Assembly (NCBI RefSeq): GCF_019656335.1
Contig: NZ_BPLZ01000007.1
Coordinates: forward strand, 1-64,000
Origin: Pseudomonas sp. NCCP-436
GTDB taxonomy: Bacteria; Pseudomonadota; Gammaproteobacteria; Pseudomonadales; Pseudomonadaceae
Direction of reading: 5' to 3'
DNA: 64,000 bases
Positions 1-8,751 of the stretch are shown one piece after another (position 1 is the first letter of the stretch; the number at the start of each line of letters is the position of its first letter). Under the pieces are notes generated by a model. That model saw only the letters and a list, made by a program, of their open reading frames with translations. It did no database searches and was not told the origin of the DNA. The position numbers and the translations under genes are program-made.

Positions 1-1311
1 ACCTCCCTGGCACTGGCTGTAGCCGCCAGCACCCTGGGCCTGAGCCAGGCAGCCGTTGCCGACTTCATCGGCGACAGCAAGGCCAGCCTGACCCTGCGCA
101 ACTTCTACTTCGACAACAACACCGTCAACACCGCCAACAACAATGGCGAGGCCAGCGAGTGGGGGCAGGGCTTCATTCTCAACTACCAGTCGGGCTTCAC
201 CGAAGGCACCGTGGGTTTCGGCGTTGACGCCGTCGGCCTCTTGGGCGTGCGTCTGGATGGTGGTGGTCGTGCCACCAAGGCCGGTCGTGACCGTACTCCG
301 GGTGCTCTGTTCCCGCTGGAAAGCGATGGCAGCGCTGTCGACGAGTTCAGCAAGGCCGGGCTGACCGGCAAGGTTCGTTTCTCCAAGACCGAGGCGCGCA
401 TCGGTACCCTGACGCCGAAACTGCCGATCCTGGTATCCAACGACGGCCGCCTGCTGCCGCAGCTGTTCGAAGGTGGCCAGATCACCTCCAACGAAATCGA
501 CAACCTGACTCTGACCGCTGGTCAGATCGAGCGCGCCGTGGGCCGTGCTTCGAGCAACAGCACCGGTCTGTCGGTCAATGGCGGTAGCGAAGCGAGCAAC
601 AAGTTCTACTTCGCTGGCGGCGACTGGAAGGTCAACAAGGATCTGACCGCGCAGTACTACTACGCGAACCTTGAGGACTACTACAAGCAGCACTTTGCCG
701 GTCTGACCCACAACCTGGGCCTGGGCGAAGGTTCGCTGAAGACGGATCTGCGCTACTTCCGCACTTCCTCCGACGGCAAGAACGGCAAGGAAGCAGGCTA
801 CGGGGTTGGTGGCTACACCAAGAATGGTGACGGCAAGATCGACAACAACACCTGGAGTGCAGCCTTCACCTACAGCCTGGGCGGCCATGCGTTGCTGCTG
901 GGTTACCAGCGCGTTTCCGACGACAGCAACTTCGTCCAGCTCAACCAGGGCGGTATCGAAGGTTCGGCCGGTGCCAGCGTGTATCTGCTGACCGATCGCT
1001 TGGTAACCAACTTCACCCGTGCCGGTGAGCGCACCACTTTCGGCCAGTACAGCTACGACTTCGCCAGCGTCGGTGTGCCGGGTCTGAAGGCGTCGGCAGC
1101 CTACCTCAAGGGCACCAGCATCAAGGTGGCTGGTGGCAGCGAGGCGAAGGAGTGGGAGCGTGACGTGGCCGTGGACTACGTGTTCCAGGACGGCGCGCTG
1201 AAAGGTCTGGGTCTGGGCTGGCGCTACGGCGTACTGCGCAGCGACCTGGCCAGCCAGGCCGACACTGATCAGCACCGTCTGATCGTCAGCTACACCCTGC
1301 CACTGCTGTAA
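1..1311 (+). CDS. OprD-family outer-membrane porin, copy 1 (5' end cut by window)
   Basis: The frame is open from base 1 to the TAA at 1309-1311. Base 1 corresponds to codon 4 of the complete copy at 25846, so only three codons are missing. The protein has the tail of an Ala-rich signal peptide, then the alternating aromatic strands of an OprD-type 18-strand porin, ending in a terminal Leu-Leu. It should form a substrate-specific channel in the outer membrane. It lies just upstream of a sulfonate-type ABC transporter, so sulfonate or sulfate-ester passage is a fair inference, but the substrate is not readable. It matches the copy at 25846-27165 except for one silent base (C1260 versus T27114). 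Confidence 0.9.
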   Translation, partial: TSLALAVAASTLGLSQAAVADFIGDSKASLTLRNFYFDNNTVNTANNNGEASEWGQGFILNYQSGFTEGTVGFGVDAVGLLGVRLDGGGRATKAGRDRTPGALFPLESDGSAVDEFSKAGLTGKVRFSKTEARIGTLTPKLPILVSNDGRLLPQLFEGGQITSNEIDNLTLTAGQIERAVGRASSNSTGLSVNGGSEASNKFYFAGGDWKVNKDLTAQYYYANLEDYYKQHFAGLTHNLGLGEGSLKTDLRYFRTSSDGKNGKEAGYGVGGYTKNGDGKIDNNTWSAAFTYSLGGHALLLGYQRVSDDSNFVQLNQGGIEGSAGASVYLLTDRLVTNFTRAGERTTFGQYSYDFASVGVPGLKASAAYLKGTSIKVAGGSEAKEWERDVAVDYVFQDGALKGLGLGWRYGVLRSDLASQADTDQHRLIVSYTLPLL

Positions 1312-1380
1312 CCCCCCTGTTGCCATCTCCTGACCGGCCCGCCAACGGGCCGGAAGGCGCTTTACCCGAAGGAGATGACC

Positions 1381-2373
1381 ATGAAGAAGAACCTCTTGCG
1401 TACCGGCCTGGCGGCCCTGATTGCCGCCTGGCTGCCGGCCAGCGTGCACGCCGCACCACCGAAGGAAGTCCGCCTGGACTACGCCTACTACGCCCCCACC
1501 AGCCTGGTGCTCAAGCAGCAGGGCTTGCTGGAAAAAGCCCTCGCGCCGCAGGGCATCGCCGTCAAATGGGTATTCAGCCAGGGCAGCAACCGCTCGCTGG
1601 AATACCTCAACGGCGGTAGCACCGATTTCGCTTCCACTGCCGGCCTGGCCGCCGTGCTCAGCCGCGCCAACGGCGCGCCGATCAACACCGTCTACGTCGC
1701 CAGCCGCCCGGAGTGGACAGCGCTGGTGGTGCCCAAGGACTCGCCCATCCAGTCGCTGGCCGACCTCAAGGGCAAGAAGGTCGCCGCCACCAAGGGCACC
1801 GACCCTTTCCTGTTCCTCCTGCAAAGCCTGCAGAAGGCCGGGCTGGACAAGAACGCCGTGGAAATCGTCCACCTGCAGCACCCGGACGGCCGCGTCGCCC
1901 TGGAGCGCGGCGACGTGCAGGCCTGGGCCGGGCTCGACCCGCTGATGGCGGCCAGCGAGCTGCAGGCCGGTTCGCGCCTGCTGTACCGCAACCGCGACTT
2001 CAACAGCTATAGCGTGCTCAGCGTCACCGAGAAGTTCGCCAAGGAGCAGCCCGAGCTGATCCAGCAGGTGATCGCCGCCTACGAGCAGGCGCGCCAGTGG
2101 GCCATCGCCAACCCCGATGACCTGGCTCAGTTGCTCGCCGACGAAGCCAAGCTGCCGCTGGAAGTGGCTAGGCTGCAACTGTCGCGCACCGACTTCAGCA
2201 ACCCGCAGCCGGGCGCCGAACACATCAAGGCGCTGAAAGCCGCCGCGCCGATCCTGCTCGACGAGCAACTGGTGCGTCCGGGTACCGACGTCGCCCAGGT
2301 GGTCGACCAACTGATTCAGCCGCAACTGGCCGCTCAGGTGATCGGCAGCAACCTGGCCAGGGCGGGGAACTGA
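1381..2373 (+). CDS. Sulfonate/aliphatic sulfur compound ABC transporter, substrate-binding protein
   Basis: This is a periplasmic binding protein of the SsuA/TauA family, about 330 residues long, with an N-terminal signal peptide ending near VHA-A. Family features visible are the early DYAYY..TSLVLKQQG segment and the ADLKGKKVA motif. The start at 1381 is chosen over the ATG at 1375 because AAGGAG (1369-1374) touches the earlier ATG but is 6 bases from the later one. It opens a three-gene transporter unit with the permease (3 bases downstream) and the ATPase. It differs from the SsuA at 7678, so it is a second system, possibly for other sulfonates or sulfate esters (AtsR-like); the ligand is inferred only. 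Confidence 0.85.
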   Translation: MKKNLLRTGLAALIAAWLPASVHAAPPKEVRLDYAYYAPTSLVLKQQGLLEKALAPQGIAVKWVFSQGSNRSLEYLNGGSTDFASTAGLAAVLSRANGAPINTVYVASRPEWTALVVPKDSPIQSLADLKGKKVAATKGTDPFLFLLQSLQKAGLDKNAVEIVHLQHPDGRVALERGDVQAWAGLDPLMAASELQAGSRLLYRNRDFNSYSVLSVTEKFAKEQPELIQQVIAAYEQARQWAIANPDDLAQLLADEAKLPLEVARLQLSRTDFSNPQPGAEHIKALKAAAPILLDEQLVRPGTDVAQVVDQLIQPQLAAQVIGSNLARAGN

Positions 2374-2376
2374 CCG

Positions 2377-3207
2377 ATGGGCGCGCTCAATCTCGTCATC
2401 GGTCGCTGGGCTGAACGGCTTCCAGGCTGGCGGCCGGCACTGACCGACCTGCGCGGTTGGGTGGTGCCCCTGCTGCTGCTGGCCCTGCTGGAAACCCTGG
2501 TGCGCAGCGGCGTATTGCCCGCGCACCAGATGCCTGCGCCGAGCCAGGTGGCGCAAACGCTGTACCTGCTGGCGCAGAGCGGCGAGCTATGGCGGCACCT
2601 GAACGCCAGCCTGCTGCGCGTCGGCGCCGGTTTTGCCATCGGCGCCGCGCTGGCCATCGTCATTGGCACCTGGGTGGGCTTGAGCCGCCGCGCCGAAGCC
2701 TATCTGGAGCCGACCTTCCAGGCGCTGCGGGCGATTCCCAGCCTGGCCTGGGTGCCGCTGTTGCTGCTCTGGCTGGGCATCGACGAAACGCCGAAGATCG
2801 TGCTGATCGCCCTCGGCGCCTTCTTCCCGGTGTACCTGGCGCTGCTCGCCGGCATTCGCAATATCGACCGCAAACTGGTGGAAGTCGGCCGGCTCTACGG
2901 CTTGTCGCCGCTGGCACTGGTGTGCCGGATTCTCCTGCCCGCTGCGCTGCCTAGCCTGTTCACCGGCCTGCGCGGCGCGCTCAGCCTGAGCTGGATGTTC
3001 CTCGTCGCCGCCGAACTGATCGCCGCCACCCGAGGCCTTGGCTATCTGCTCAGCGATGGCCGGGAAACCTCGCGGCCGGATCTGGTGATCGCCGCCATCC
3101 TGCTGCTGGCGCTGCTCGGCAAACTCAGCGACAGCCTGCTCAAGGCCTGGGAAACCCGAGCCCTGCGCTGGCGCGACAGCTTTCAGGGCGGGGAGGGCGG
3201 AGCATGA
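2377..3207 (+). CDS. Sulfonate-type ABC transporter permease
   Basis: This is an inner-membrane permease of the SsuC/TauC type (binding-protein-dependent permease fold), 276 residues, with about six hydrophobic segments. The EAA-loop region reads VEVGRLYGLSPLALVCRILLP, the usual site of contact with the ATPase. It begins 3 bases after the binding-protein stop, and its stop overlaps the ATPase start in an ATGA. It should form the membrane channel of the transporter encoded by the neighbouring genes. The clear EAA loop and gene order make the family assignment firm; the substrate is inferred from the binding protein. Confidence 0.88.
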   Translation: MGALNLVIGRWAERLPGWRPALTDLRGWVVPLLLLALLETLVRSGVLPAHQMPAPSQVAQTLYLLAQSGELWRHLNASLLRVGAGFAIGAALAIVIGTWVGLSRRAEAYLEPTFQALRAIPSLAWVPLLLLWLGIDETPKIVLIALGAFFPVYLALLAGIRNIDRKLVEVGRLYGLSPLALVCRILLPAALPSLFTGLRGALSLSWMFLVAAELIAATRGLGYLLSDGRETSRPDLVIAAILLLALLGKLSDSLLKAWETRALRWRDSFQGGEGGA

Positions 3208-3935
3208 GTGCGCTGTTGAAACTGCAGAACATCCACAAGGCCTTCGCTGACGTGCGTGTGCTCGAAGACGTCAGCCTGAGCCTGGCTGCTGGTGAAGTGG
3301 TCAGCCTGCTCGGCCCCTCGGGCTGCGGCAAGAGTACCTTGCTGCGTATCTCCGCCGGGCTGGATCAGGACTATCAGGGCGGGCTGGAACTCAACCCGCT
3401 GCTCAACTTCGGTCGCGGTAGCGGCATCGGCGTGGTGTTCCAGGAACCCCGGCTGATGCCCTGGCTCAGCGTGGCCCAGAACGTCGGCTTCGCCGATGGC
3501 TGGGTGGCTGATGATCAGTGGGTTGAACAACTGCTGCGCGATGTCGGCCTGCACGGACGGGGCGACGCGCTACCCAAGCACCTCTCCGGCGGCCAGGCCC
3601 AGCGCGTGGCCATCGCCCGCGCGCTGTACGGCAAACCGCAGGTGCTGCTGCTGGATGAGCCCTTCAGCGCGGTGGACGCCTTCACCCGCATGAAACTGCA
3701 GGATCTGGTGGTGGAGCTGGCCGCCCGCTATGAGATCGCCGTGCTGCTGGTCACCCATGACCTCGACGAAGCCTTCTACCTCAGCGACCGCGTGCTGATC
3801 CTCGGCGGCACGCCAAGCCGCCTGCAACGCGAACTGGCCGTGCCTCTGGCCCGCCCTCGCGACCGCCGCTCGGCCGAACTGGCCTATCTGCGTGGCGAAG
3901 CGCTGACCGAGCTGTACCAGTCGCACGCGCTGTAA
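3204..3935 (+). CDS. Sulfonate-type ABC transporter ATP-binding protein
   Basis: This is a 243-residue ABC ATPase of the SsuB/TauB group that energises the permease encoded just upstream. Visible motifs are Walker A GPSGCGKST near residue 40, the LSGGQAQR signature, Walker B VLLLDEPF and the switch histidine in VTHDLDEA. The start overlaps the permease stop (ATGA at 3204-3207), a sign of translational coupling. A strong hairpin with a T tract follows 28 bases after the stop, so this is the last gene of the unit. Confidence 0.9.
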   Translation: MSALLKLQNIHKAFADVRVLEDVSLSLAAGEVVSLLGPSGCGKSTLLRISAGLDQDYQGGLELNPLLNFGRGSGIGVVFQEPRLMPWLSVAQNVGFADGWVADDQWVEQLLRDVGLHGRGDALPKHLSGGQAQRVAIARALYGKPQVLLLDEPFSAVDAFTRMKLQDLVVELAARYEIAVLLVTHDLDEAFYLSDRVLILGGTPSRLQRELAVPLARPRDRRSAELAYLRGEALTELYQSHAL

Positions 3936-3962
3936 ACGAACTCTTCAAGGTGGAGTACTTTT

Positions 3963-3986
3963 TCGGGCCGCAAGGCCCGATTTTTT
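3963..3986 (+). terminator. Rho-independent terminator of the first ABC transporter unit
   Basis: A 7-bp stem TCGGGCC/GGCCCGA with loop GCAA is followed by six T residues (3981-3986). It lies 28 bases after the ATPase stop. Confidence 0.85.
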
Positions 3987-4449
3987 GTGCGTATCGCACG
4001 CGACGGCTGTTTGTAGCCCGGATGGAATCCGGGGGGCTTTTGTGGGATGTACTTGGGAGCAGGACAGGCCTTCCAAACCTACCCACAAATTCTGTGAACA
4101 CCGCTGTGGATAACCTTTGCAAAAGCGCTCTACGCTTAGCATTCAAGCGGGCCACGGAAGGCCGTTCATTTTTTACCCAATGATGCTTTGCTGGAGTTAT
4201 CGCCAGAAGGAATATCGCTTTTAATCAATTACTTGGCTCAGGTTTTCAACAGTGCGGCAGAGTCAGGGCGTGTCGCCGGGTGTCGTGCACAAAATCTGGG
4301 GAAAGCATTGTGGATAAGATGCGGGAAAACTTGTCCAGGCCAGGTGGGGCAAGGGCTGCGTGGGGCTGGTGATTTTTCGTGCGGTGACGCGCCGCTGTCA
4401 TCTTTCGTGGCTATAGTGGCCGGTCGATTTTTAGCCGTTGGAGCCTTCG
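3987..4449. other. Gene-free stretch with a REP-like palindrome and two DnaA-box-like sites
   Basis: No convincing gene is visible between the terminator and chrA. The stretch contains a REP-like palindrome (4013-4034) and two perfect TGTGGATAA sequences (4105-4113 and 4309-4317), which are the complement of the 9-mer DnaA box TTATCCACA. A weak open frame starting TTG at 4188 has no recognisable homology and no ribosome site. The chrA promoter must lie in the last part, but I cannot place it confidently. Confidence 0.5.
4013..4034. repeat. REP-like palindrome
   Basis: The sequence GTAGCCCGGA-TGGAA-TCCGGGG forms a short inverted repeat (CCCGGA 4017-4022 against TCCGGG 4028-4033). The GTAGCCCGGAT..ATCCGGG pattern resembles dispersed REP elements I recall from stutzeri/mendocina-type Pseudomonas genomes. 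Only one copy is in this window, so its repeated nature is from memory. Confidence 0.5.
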
Positions 4450-5784
4450 ATGCCTGACTCGTCTGAACGTCCCGCGCCGGTCAGTCTGCTGCAGGCCTTC
4501 TGGTTCTGGTTGAAGCTGGGGTTGATCAGTTTCGGTGGGCCGGCCGGGCAGATTTCGATCATGCATCAGGAGTTGGTGGAGAAGCGCCGCTGGCTGTCCG
4601 AGCGGCGCTTTCTGCATGCGCTGAACTACTGCATGTTGCTGCCCGGGCCGGAGGCGCAGCAGCTGGCCACCTATATCGGCTGGCTGATGCACCGCACCTG
4701 GGGCGGGGTGATCGCCGGAGCGCTGTTCGTGCTGCCGTCGCTGTTGATCCTGATCGCGCTGTCCTGGGTCTATCTGGTGTTCGGCGATGTGCCGCTGGTG
4801 GCGGGGATCTTCTATGGTATCAAGCCGGCGGTGACGGCCATCGTGCTGCAGGCGGCCTGGCGCATCGGCGGGCGGGTGTTGAAGAATGCCTGGCTGTGGG
4901 CCATCGCGGCGGCGGCATTCGTGGCCATTTTCGCCCTGCAGCTGCCGTTCCCGCTGATCGTGCTGGGGGCGGCGCTGGTCGGCTACATCGGCGGGCGACT
5001 GGCGCCGCAGCACTTCGCGGTTGGCGCCGGGCATGGCGAGGCGGGTGGGGCGCATGTGCCCGCGCTGATCGATGACGAGACGCGTCTGGCGCATACGCAT
5101 TTTCGCTCCGGTCGGCTGGCGCTGATCCTGCTGGTCGGCGCGCTGCTCTGGCTGCTGCCGATGGGCCTGCTGACTCTGGCGTTCGGCTGGCAGGGCACGT
5201 TGCCTCAGATGGGCTGGTTCTTCACCAAGGCGGCGCTGCTCACCTTCGGCGGAGCCTATGCGGTGCTGCCCTACGTGTACCAGGGCGCCATCGACCACTT
5301 CGGCTGGTTGACGCCGCGGCAGATGATCGATGGCCTGGCATTGGGCGAAACCACGCCGGGGCCGCTGATCATGCTGGTAGCCTTCGTTGCCTTCGTCGGT
5401 GCCTATGGCCAGCCGGTGTTCGGCGGCGAATCGGCCTTCGCCAGTGGCGCGCTGGCGGCGGTGCTGGTTACCTGGTTCACCTTCCTGCCGTCGTTCCTGT
5501 TCATCCTCGCCGGCGGGCCGCTGGTGGAATCGACCCATGGCCAGATGAAGTTCACTGCGCCGCTGACCGGGATCACCGCCGCCGTGGTGGGGGTGATCCT
5601 CAACCTGGCGCTGTTTTTCGGTTATCACGTGCTCTGGCCGCAGGGTTTTGCCGGGGCGTTCGACGGGGTGTCGGCGTTGATCACCCTCGGTGCGGGCGTG
5701 GCGTTGTTGATCTTCAAGCGCGGGGTGATCGAGACACTGACGGCCTGTGCGTCGCTCGGCCTGGCGGCGTATCTGGCGTTATAG
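4450..5784 (+). CDS. chrA: Chromate efflux transporter ChrA (CHR family)
   Basis: This is a 444-residue inner-membrane protein of the long-chain CHR family, with two homologous halves of about six membrane segments each. The N-terminal half has FGGPAGQISIMH and LPGPEAQQ, and the second half repeats the pattern with TFGGAYAVLPY and LGETTPGPL. The family exports chromate from the cytoplasm. ATG 4450 is chosen because GGAG lies 6 bases upstream; an in-frame TTG at 4438 has no such site. Chromate enters cells through sulfate permeases, so a place among sulfur-uptake genes makes sense. The stop abuts the stop of the convergent GNAT gene, with 6 bases of overlap. Confidence 0.92.
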   Translation: MPDSSERPAPVSLLQAFWFWLKLGLISFGGPAGQISIMHQELVEKRRWLSERRFLHALNYCMLLPGPEAQQLATYIGWLMHRTWGGVIAGALFVLPSLLILIALSWVYLVFGDVPLVAGIFYGIKPAVTAIVLQAAWRIGGRVLKNAWLWAIAAAAFVAIFALQLPFPLIVLGAALVGYIGGRLAPQHFAVGAGHGEAGGAHVPALIDDETRLAHTHFRSGRLALILLVGALLWLLPMGLLTLAFGWQGTLPQMGWFFTKAALLTFGGAYAVLPYVYQGAIDHFGWLTPRQMIDGLALGETTPGPLIMLVAFVAFVGAYGQPVFGGESAFASGALAAVLVTWFTFLPSFLFILAGGPLVESTHGQMKFTAPLTGITAAVVGVILNLALFFGYHVLWPQGFAGAFDGVSALITLGAGVALLIFKRGVIETLTACASLGLAAYLAL

Positions 5785-6234
5785 CGTCAGCGCCAGACGC
5801 AGGCGATCGCGATGCTGCAGGCCGTTCTCGTACAGCGGTTCGGGATAGTGCTGCAGAAAGTAGTCCGGCTCTACTGCTACCACGCGAAAGCCGGCGCGCT
5901 GGTAGAAGGTCAGTTGGTGGCCGAAGCTGCCGGTGCCCAGTTCCAGGCGCTGTGCGCCAAGCTGACGGGCCTGGTCGATGGCATGGCGCAGCAGCAGGCC
6001 GCCGATGCCCTGGCCCTGGTGTTCGGGCGCCACGGCGATGTTCATCAGTTCCCAGGTGCTGGCGTGCAGGGCCTTGATCACGTAGACGCCGATGATCGCG
6101 TCGTTCAGGCGCGCGACCACGCAATGGCCCTCCTGCAGATAACCCGCGATGACGGTGGTGCTGGGGTCGGCTTCCAGCAGCAGCGCCATCGGCGCCTGTT
6201 CTCCGGGAACCTTGTGCAGGCTTGGTATGGTCAT
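5779..6234 (-). CDS. GNAT-family N-acetyltransferase
   Basis: This is a 151-residue single-domain GNAT protein. The acetyl-CoA pyrophosphate loop is clear: VAPEHQGQGIGGLLLRHAI around residues 67-85 (Q/R-x-x-G-x-G/A). A later LGTGSFGHQLTFYQRAGFR segment is the usual C-terminal core. The substrate is unknown. The gene is convergent with chrA and overlaps its last 6 bases. It is divergent from lsfA, with which it shares the 119-bp AT-rich intergenic region. Confidence 0.85.
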   Translation of the reverse strand: MTIPSLHKVPGEQAPMALLLEADPSTTVIAGYLQEGHCVVARLNDAIIGVYVIKALHASTWELMNIAVAPEHQGQGIGGLLLRHAIDQARQLGAQRLELGTGSFGHQLTFYQRAGFRVVAVEPDYFLQHYPEPLYENGLQHRDRLRLALTL

Positions 6235-6353
6235 GACGGTCTTTCTTTAAAGGTGTTTCAGTTATAAATAAATCATTATTTATTCTTTTTGTTTCTCTTT
6301 GTTCCTGAGCATAGTGAGCGCCACGCAACAAGCTACTGCCAAGGAGCACGATC
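6235..6353. promoter_or_regulatory. AT-rich divergent control region of the GNAT gene and lsfA
   Basis: The region is strikingly AT-rich for this genome. It carries the inverted repeat AATAAAT-CAT-TATTTATT around 6267-6283. A strong AAGGAG ribosome site for lsfA lies at about 6340. Sulfonate genes in Pseudomonas are normally under CysB control, and CysB favours AT-rich sites, but I cannot place a specific CysB site here. Confidence 0.4.
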
Positions 6354-6992
6354 ATGAGTATCCGTCTGGGCGATATCGCCCCCGACTTCGAACAGGATTC
6401 CAGCGAAGGCCGCATTCGTTTCCACGAGTGGCTGGGCGACAGCTGGGGCATCCTCTTCTCCCACCCGGCCGACTTCACGCCGGTGTGCACCACCGAACTG
6501 GGTTTCACTGCCAAGCTCAAGGACGAATTCGCCAAGCGCGGCGTCAAGGCCATCGCCCTGTCCGTCGATCCGGTCGACTCGCACATCAAGTGGATCGACG
6601 ACATCAACGAGACGCAGAACACTGCGGTCAACTTCCCGATCATCGCCGATGCCGATCGCAAGGTCTCCGATCTCTACGACCTGATCCATCCGAACGCCAA
6701 TGATACCCTGACCGTGCGTTCGCTGTTCATCATCGACCCGAACAAGAAGGTGCGCCTGACCATCACCTACCCGGCCAGCACCGGGCGCAACTTCAACGAG
6801 ATCCTGCGGGTAGTCGATTCGCTGCAGCTGACCGACAACTACAAGGTCGCCACGCCGGCCAACTGGGTGGACGGCGACGAGGTGGTCATTGTTCCCTCGC
6901 TGAAGGATGAGGCCGAGATCGCCGAGCGCTTCCCGAAAGGTTATCGCGTGGTTAAGCCTTACCTGCGTCTGACCCCGCAGCCGAATCGCTGA
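6354..6992 (+). CDS. lsfA: 1-Cys peroxiredoxin LsfA
   Basis: This is a 212-residue peroxiredoxin of the Prx6 (1-Cys) class. The peroxidatic cysteine is Cys45 in the motif HPADFTPVCTTELG, and the C-terminal extension typical of Prx6 follows (WVDGDEVVIVPSLKDEAE). It reduces hydroperoxides in the cytoplasm. In pseudomonads lsfA is co-induced with sulfonate utilisation under sulfate limitation and sits beside ssu genes, exactly as here: ssuE begins 9 bases after its stop. It carries a strong AAGGAG site. A role in protecting against oxidants from the flavin monooxygenase reaction is inferred. Confidence 0.95.
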   Translation: MSIRLGDIAPDFEQDSSEGRIRFHEWLGDSWGILFSHPADFTPVCTTELGFTAKLKDEFAKRGVKAIALSVDPVDSHIKWIDDINETQNTAVNFPIIADADRKVSDLYDLIHPNANDTLTVRSLFIIDPNKKVRLTITYPASTGRNFNEILRVVDSLQLTDNYKVATPANWVDGDEVVIVPSLKDEAEIAERFPKGYRVVKPYLRLTPQPNR

Positions 6993-7001
6993 GGAGCGGC
7001 C

Positions 7002-7595
7002 ATGCACGTTGTCTTGCTGTCCGGCAGCCCCTCGCTGCGCTCGCGCACCGAACTGCTGCTGGATTACGTGCGTCAGCGCCTGGAGGCGCAGCAGGTGGAA
7101 GTGAGCCTGCTGCGCGTGCGCGACTTCCCGGCCGAGGACCTGCTGCATGCACGCTTCGACAGCCCGGCCGTGCAGCATCTGCAGGCTGTGGTGGCCAGCG
7201 CCGATGGTCTGGTGGTCGGCACGCCGGTGTACAAGGCGTCGTTCACCGGCGCCTTGAAGGTGCTGCTGGACCTGCTGCCCGAACGTGCCCTGGCGCACAA
7301 GGTGGTACTGCCTCTGGCCAGCGGTGGCAGCCCGGCGCATCTGCTGGCTGTGGATTACGCGCTCAAGCCGGTGCTGGCCGCGCTCAAGGCGCAGGAAATG
7401 CTCTCCGGCGTATTCGCCGTGGACAAGCAGATCGCCTATCCGGAAGGGGACAGGCCCGCGCAGATTGATGACGAGCTGCGCGAACGCCTCGACGACGCGC
7501 TGGAACAACTGACTGCCGTATTGGCGCGGCGGCCGAAACCGATCGATCCGAACGTATTGAACGACCGGCTGGTAAACGCCCGCTGGAGCATCTGA
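7002..7595 (+). CDS. ssuE: NAD(P)H-dependent FMN reductase SsuE
   Basis: This is a 197-residue flavodoxin-like FMN reductase. The N-terminal phosphate loop reads [12 protein letters not shown], and the flavin-contact segment [14 protein letters not shown] follows near residues 73-86. It supplies FMNH2 to the monooxygenase SsuD for cleaving sulfite from alkanesulfonates. It starts 9 bases after lsfA and precedes ssuA, so it is probably transcribed with both. The length is normal for SsuE. Confidence 0.93.
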   Translation: MHVVLLSGSPSLRSRTELLLDYVRQRLEAQQVEVSLLRVRDFPAEDLLHARFDSPAVQHLQAVVASADGLVVGTPVYKASFTGALKVLLDLLPERALAHKVVLPLASGGSPAHLLAVDYALKPVLAALKAQEMLSGVFAVDKQIAYPEGDRPAQIDDELRERLDDALEQLTAVLARRPKPIDPNVLNDRLVNARWSI

Positions 7596-7677
7596 TCCAC
7601 CCGTAATACCCCGCCTTACTCGCCCGTCAACGGGCAAGCAGGTAGCCAACCAAGACATCACTGCAAAGGAGAGGGCC

Positions 7678-8643
7678 ATGCGCACCATCACTTTGCGTCG
7701 AAGCCTGGTCGCCCTGTTTGCCGCGGCCATTTCCTTCGGCGCCATCACTCAAGCTCAGGCCGAGACACTGCGTATCGGCTATCAGAAATACGGCACCCTG
7801 GTGCTGCTCAAGGCCAAGGGCACCCTGGAAAAACGCCTGGCCGAACGCGGCGTGGACGTCAAATGGACCGAATTCCCGGGCGGCCCGCAGTTGCTCGAAG
7901 GCCTCAACGTCGGCTCCGTGGATTTCGGCGTCACCGGTGAGACCCCGCCAGTGTTCGCTCAGGCGGCTGGCGCCGATCTGCTTTACGTCGCTCATGAACC
8001 GCCAGCACCGACCGGCGAGGCGATCCTCGTGCCGAAGGATTCGTCGATCAAATCGGTGGCCGAACTCAAGGGCAAGAAGGTCGCCCTGAACAAGGGCTCC
8101 AACGTGCATTACCTGCTGGTGCGCGCCCTGGAAGATGCCGGCCTCAAGTACAGCGACATCACCCCGGTCTACCTGCCGCCGGCCGATGCCCGCGCCGCTT
8201 TCGAGCGTGGCAGCGTCGATGCCTGGGTGATCTGGGACCCGTTCCAGTCCGCCGCCGAGCAGCAGCTGCAGGCGCGCAGCCTGCGTGACGGCAGCGGCCT
8301 GGTGGACAACCACCAGTTCTACCTGGCGACCCGTCCCTATGCCGAAAAGAACCCCGAAGTGGTCGGCATCCTGATCGACGAGATCCGCGGTGTGGGTGAG
8401 TGGGTCAAGAACAACCTGGACGAGGCCACCGACCAGGTCGCGCCACTGCTGGGCCTGTCCCGCGAGATCACCTACAGCGCCGTCGAGCGCCAGGGTTACG
8501 GGGCCAGGTTCATCACCCCGGACGTGGTCGAGGCGCAGCAGAAGATCGCGGACACCTTCACCGATCTCAAGCTGATCCCCAGGAAGCTGACGATCAAGGA
8601 CGTGATCTGGACTCCGCCCGCCAAGCTGGCCCAGGCCCAGTAA
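7678..8643 (+). CDS. ssuA: Alkanesulfonate-binding periplasmic protein SsuA
   Basis: This is a 321-residue binding protein with a clear signal peptide ending in QAQA-E. The mature start LRIGYQKYGTLVLLKAKG is typical of SsuA, as are the GVTGETPPVFAQAAGADL ligand region and VDAWVIWDPF. It delivers alkanesulfonates to SsuBC. A strong AAGGAGAG ribosome site precedes ATG 7678. Downstream, 17 bases after the stop, is a hairpin that may protect this part of the mRNA and raise binding-protein output. Confidence 0.94.
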   Translation: MRTITLRRSLVALFAAAISFGAITQAQAETLRIGYQKYGTLVLLKAKGTLEKRLAERGVDVKWTEFPGGPQLLEGLNVGSVDFGVTGETPPVFAQAAGADLLYVAHEPPAPTGEAILVPKDSSIKSVAELKGKKVALNKGSNVHYLLVRALEDAGLKYSDITPVYLPPADARAAFERGSVDAWVIWDPFQSAAEQQLQARSLRDGSGLVDNHQFYLATRPYAEKNPEVVGILIDEIRGVGEWVKNNLDEATDQVAPLLGLSREITYSAVERQGYGARFITPDVVEAQQKIADTFTDLKLIPRKLTIKDVIWTPPAKLAQAQ

Positions 8644-8660
8644 GACCCTAGCCCGCGTAC

Positions 8661-8691
8661 CCAACCCCTCGCTCGTCGAGCCGAGGGTTGG
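8661..8691 (+). other. Intercistronic hairpin between ssuA and ssuD
   Basis: The arms CCAACC..CTCG and CGAG..GGTTGG form a 10-bp stem with a one-base bulge and a loop of about 10 bases. There is no T tract, so it looks like an mRNA-stabilising or partial-termination structure rather than a true terminator. Confidence 0.55.
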
Positions 8692-8751
8692 GGGGGCCGA
8701 ATTTCCCGGATTGATCCGGACTATGACGATTTCCGGAAAGGAGACAACTCC

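Noticed and set aside
4188..4457. Plus-strand frame of 89 codons before chrA
   Set aside because: It starts at TTG without a ribosome site, overlaps the chrA start and resembles no family I recognise.
4411..5628. Long minus-strand reading frame opposite chrA (405 codons)
   Set aside because: It lies wholly antisense to a well-conserved chrA gene, is rich in Gln/Arg/His typical of antisense frames in GC-rich DNA, and shows no recognisable domain.
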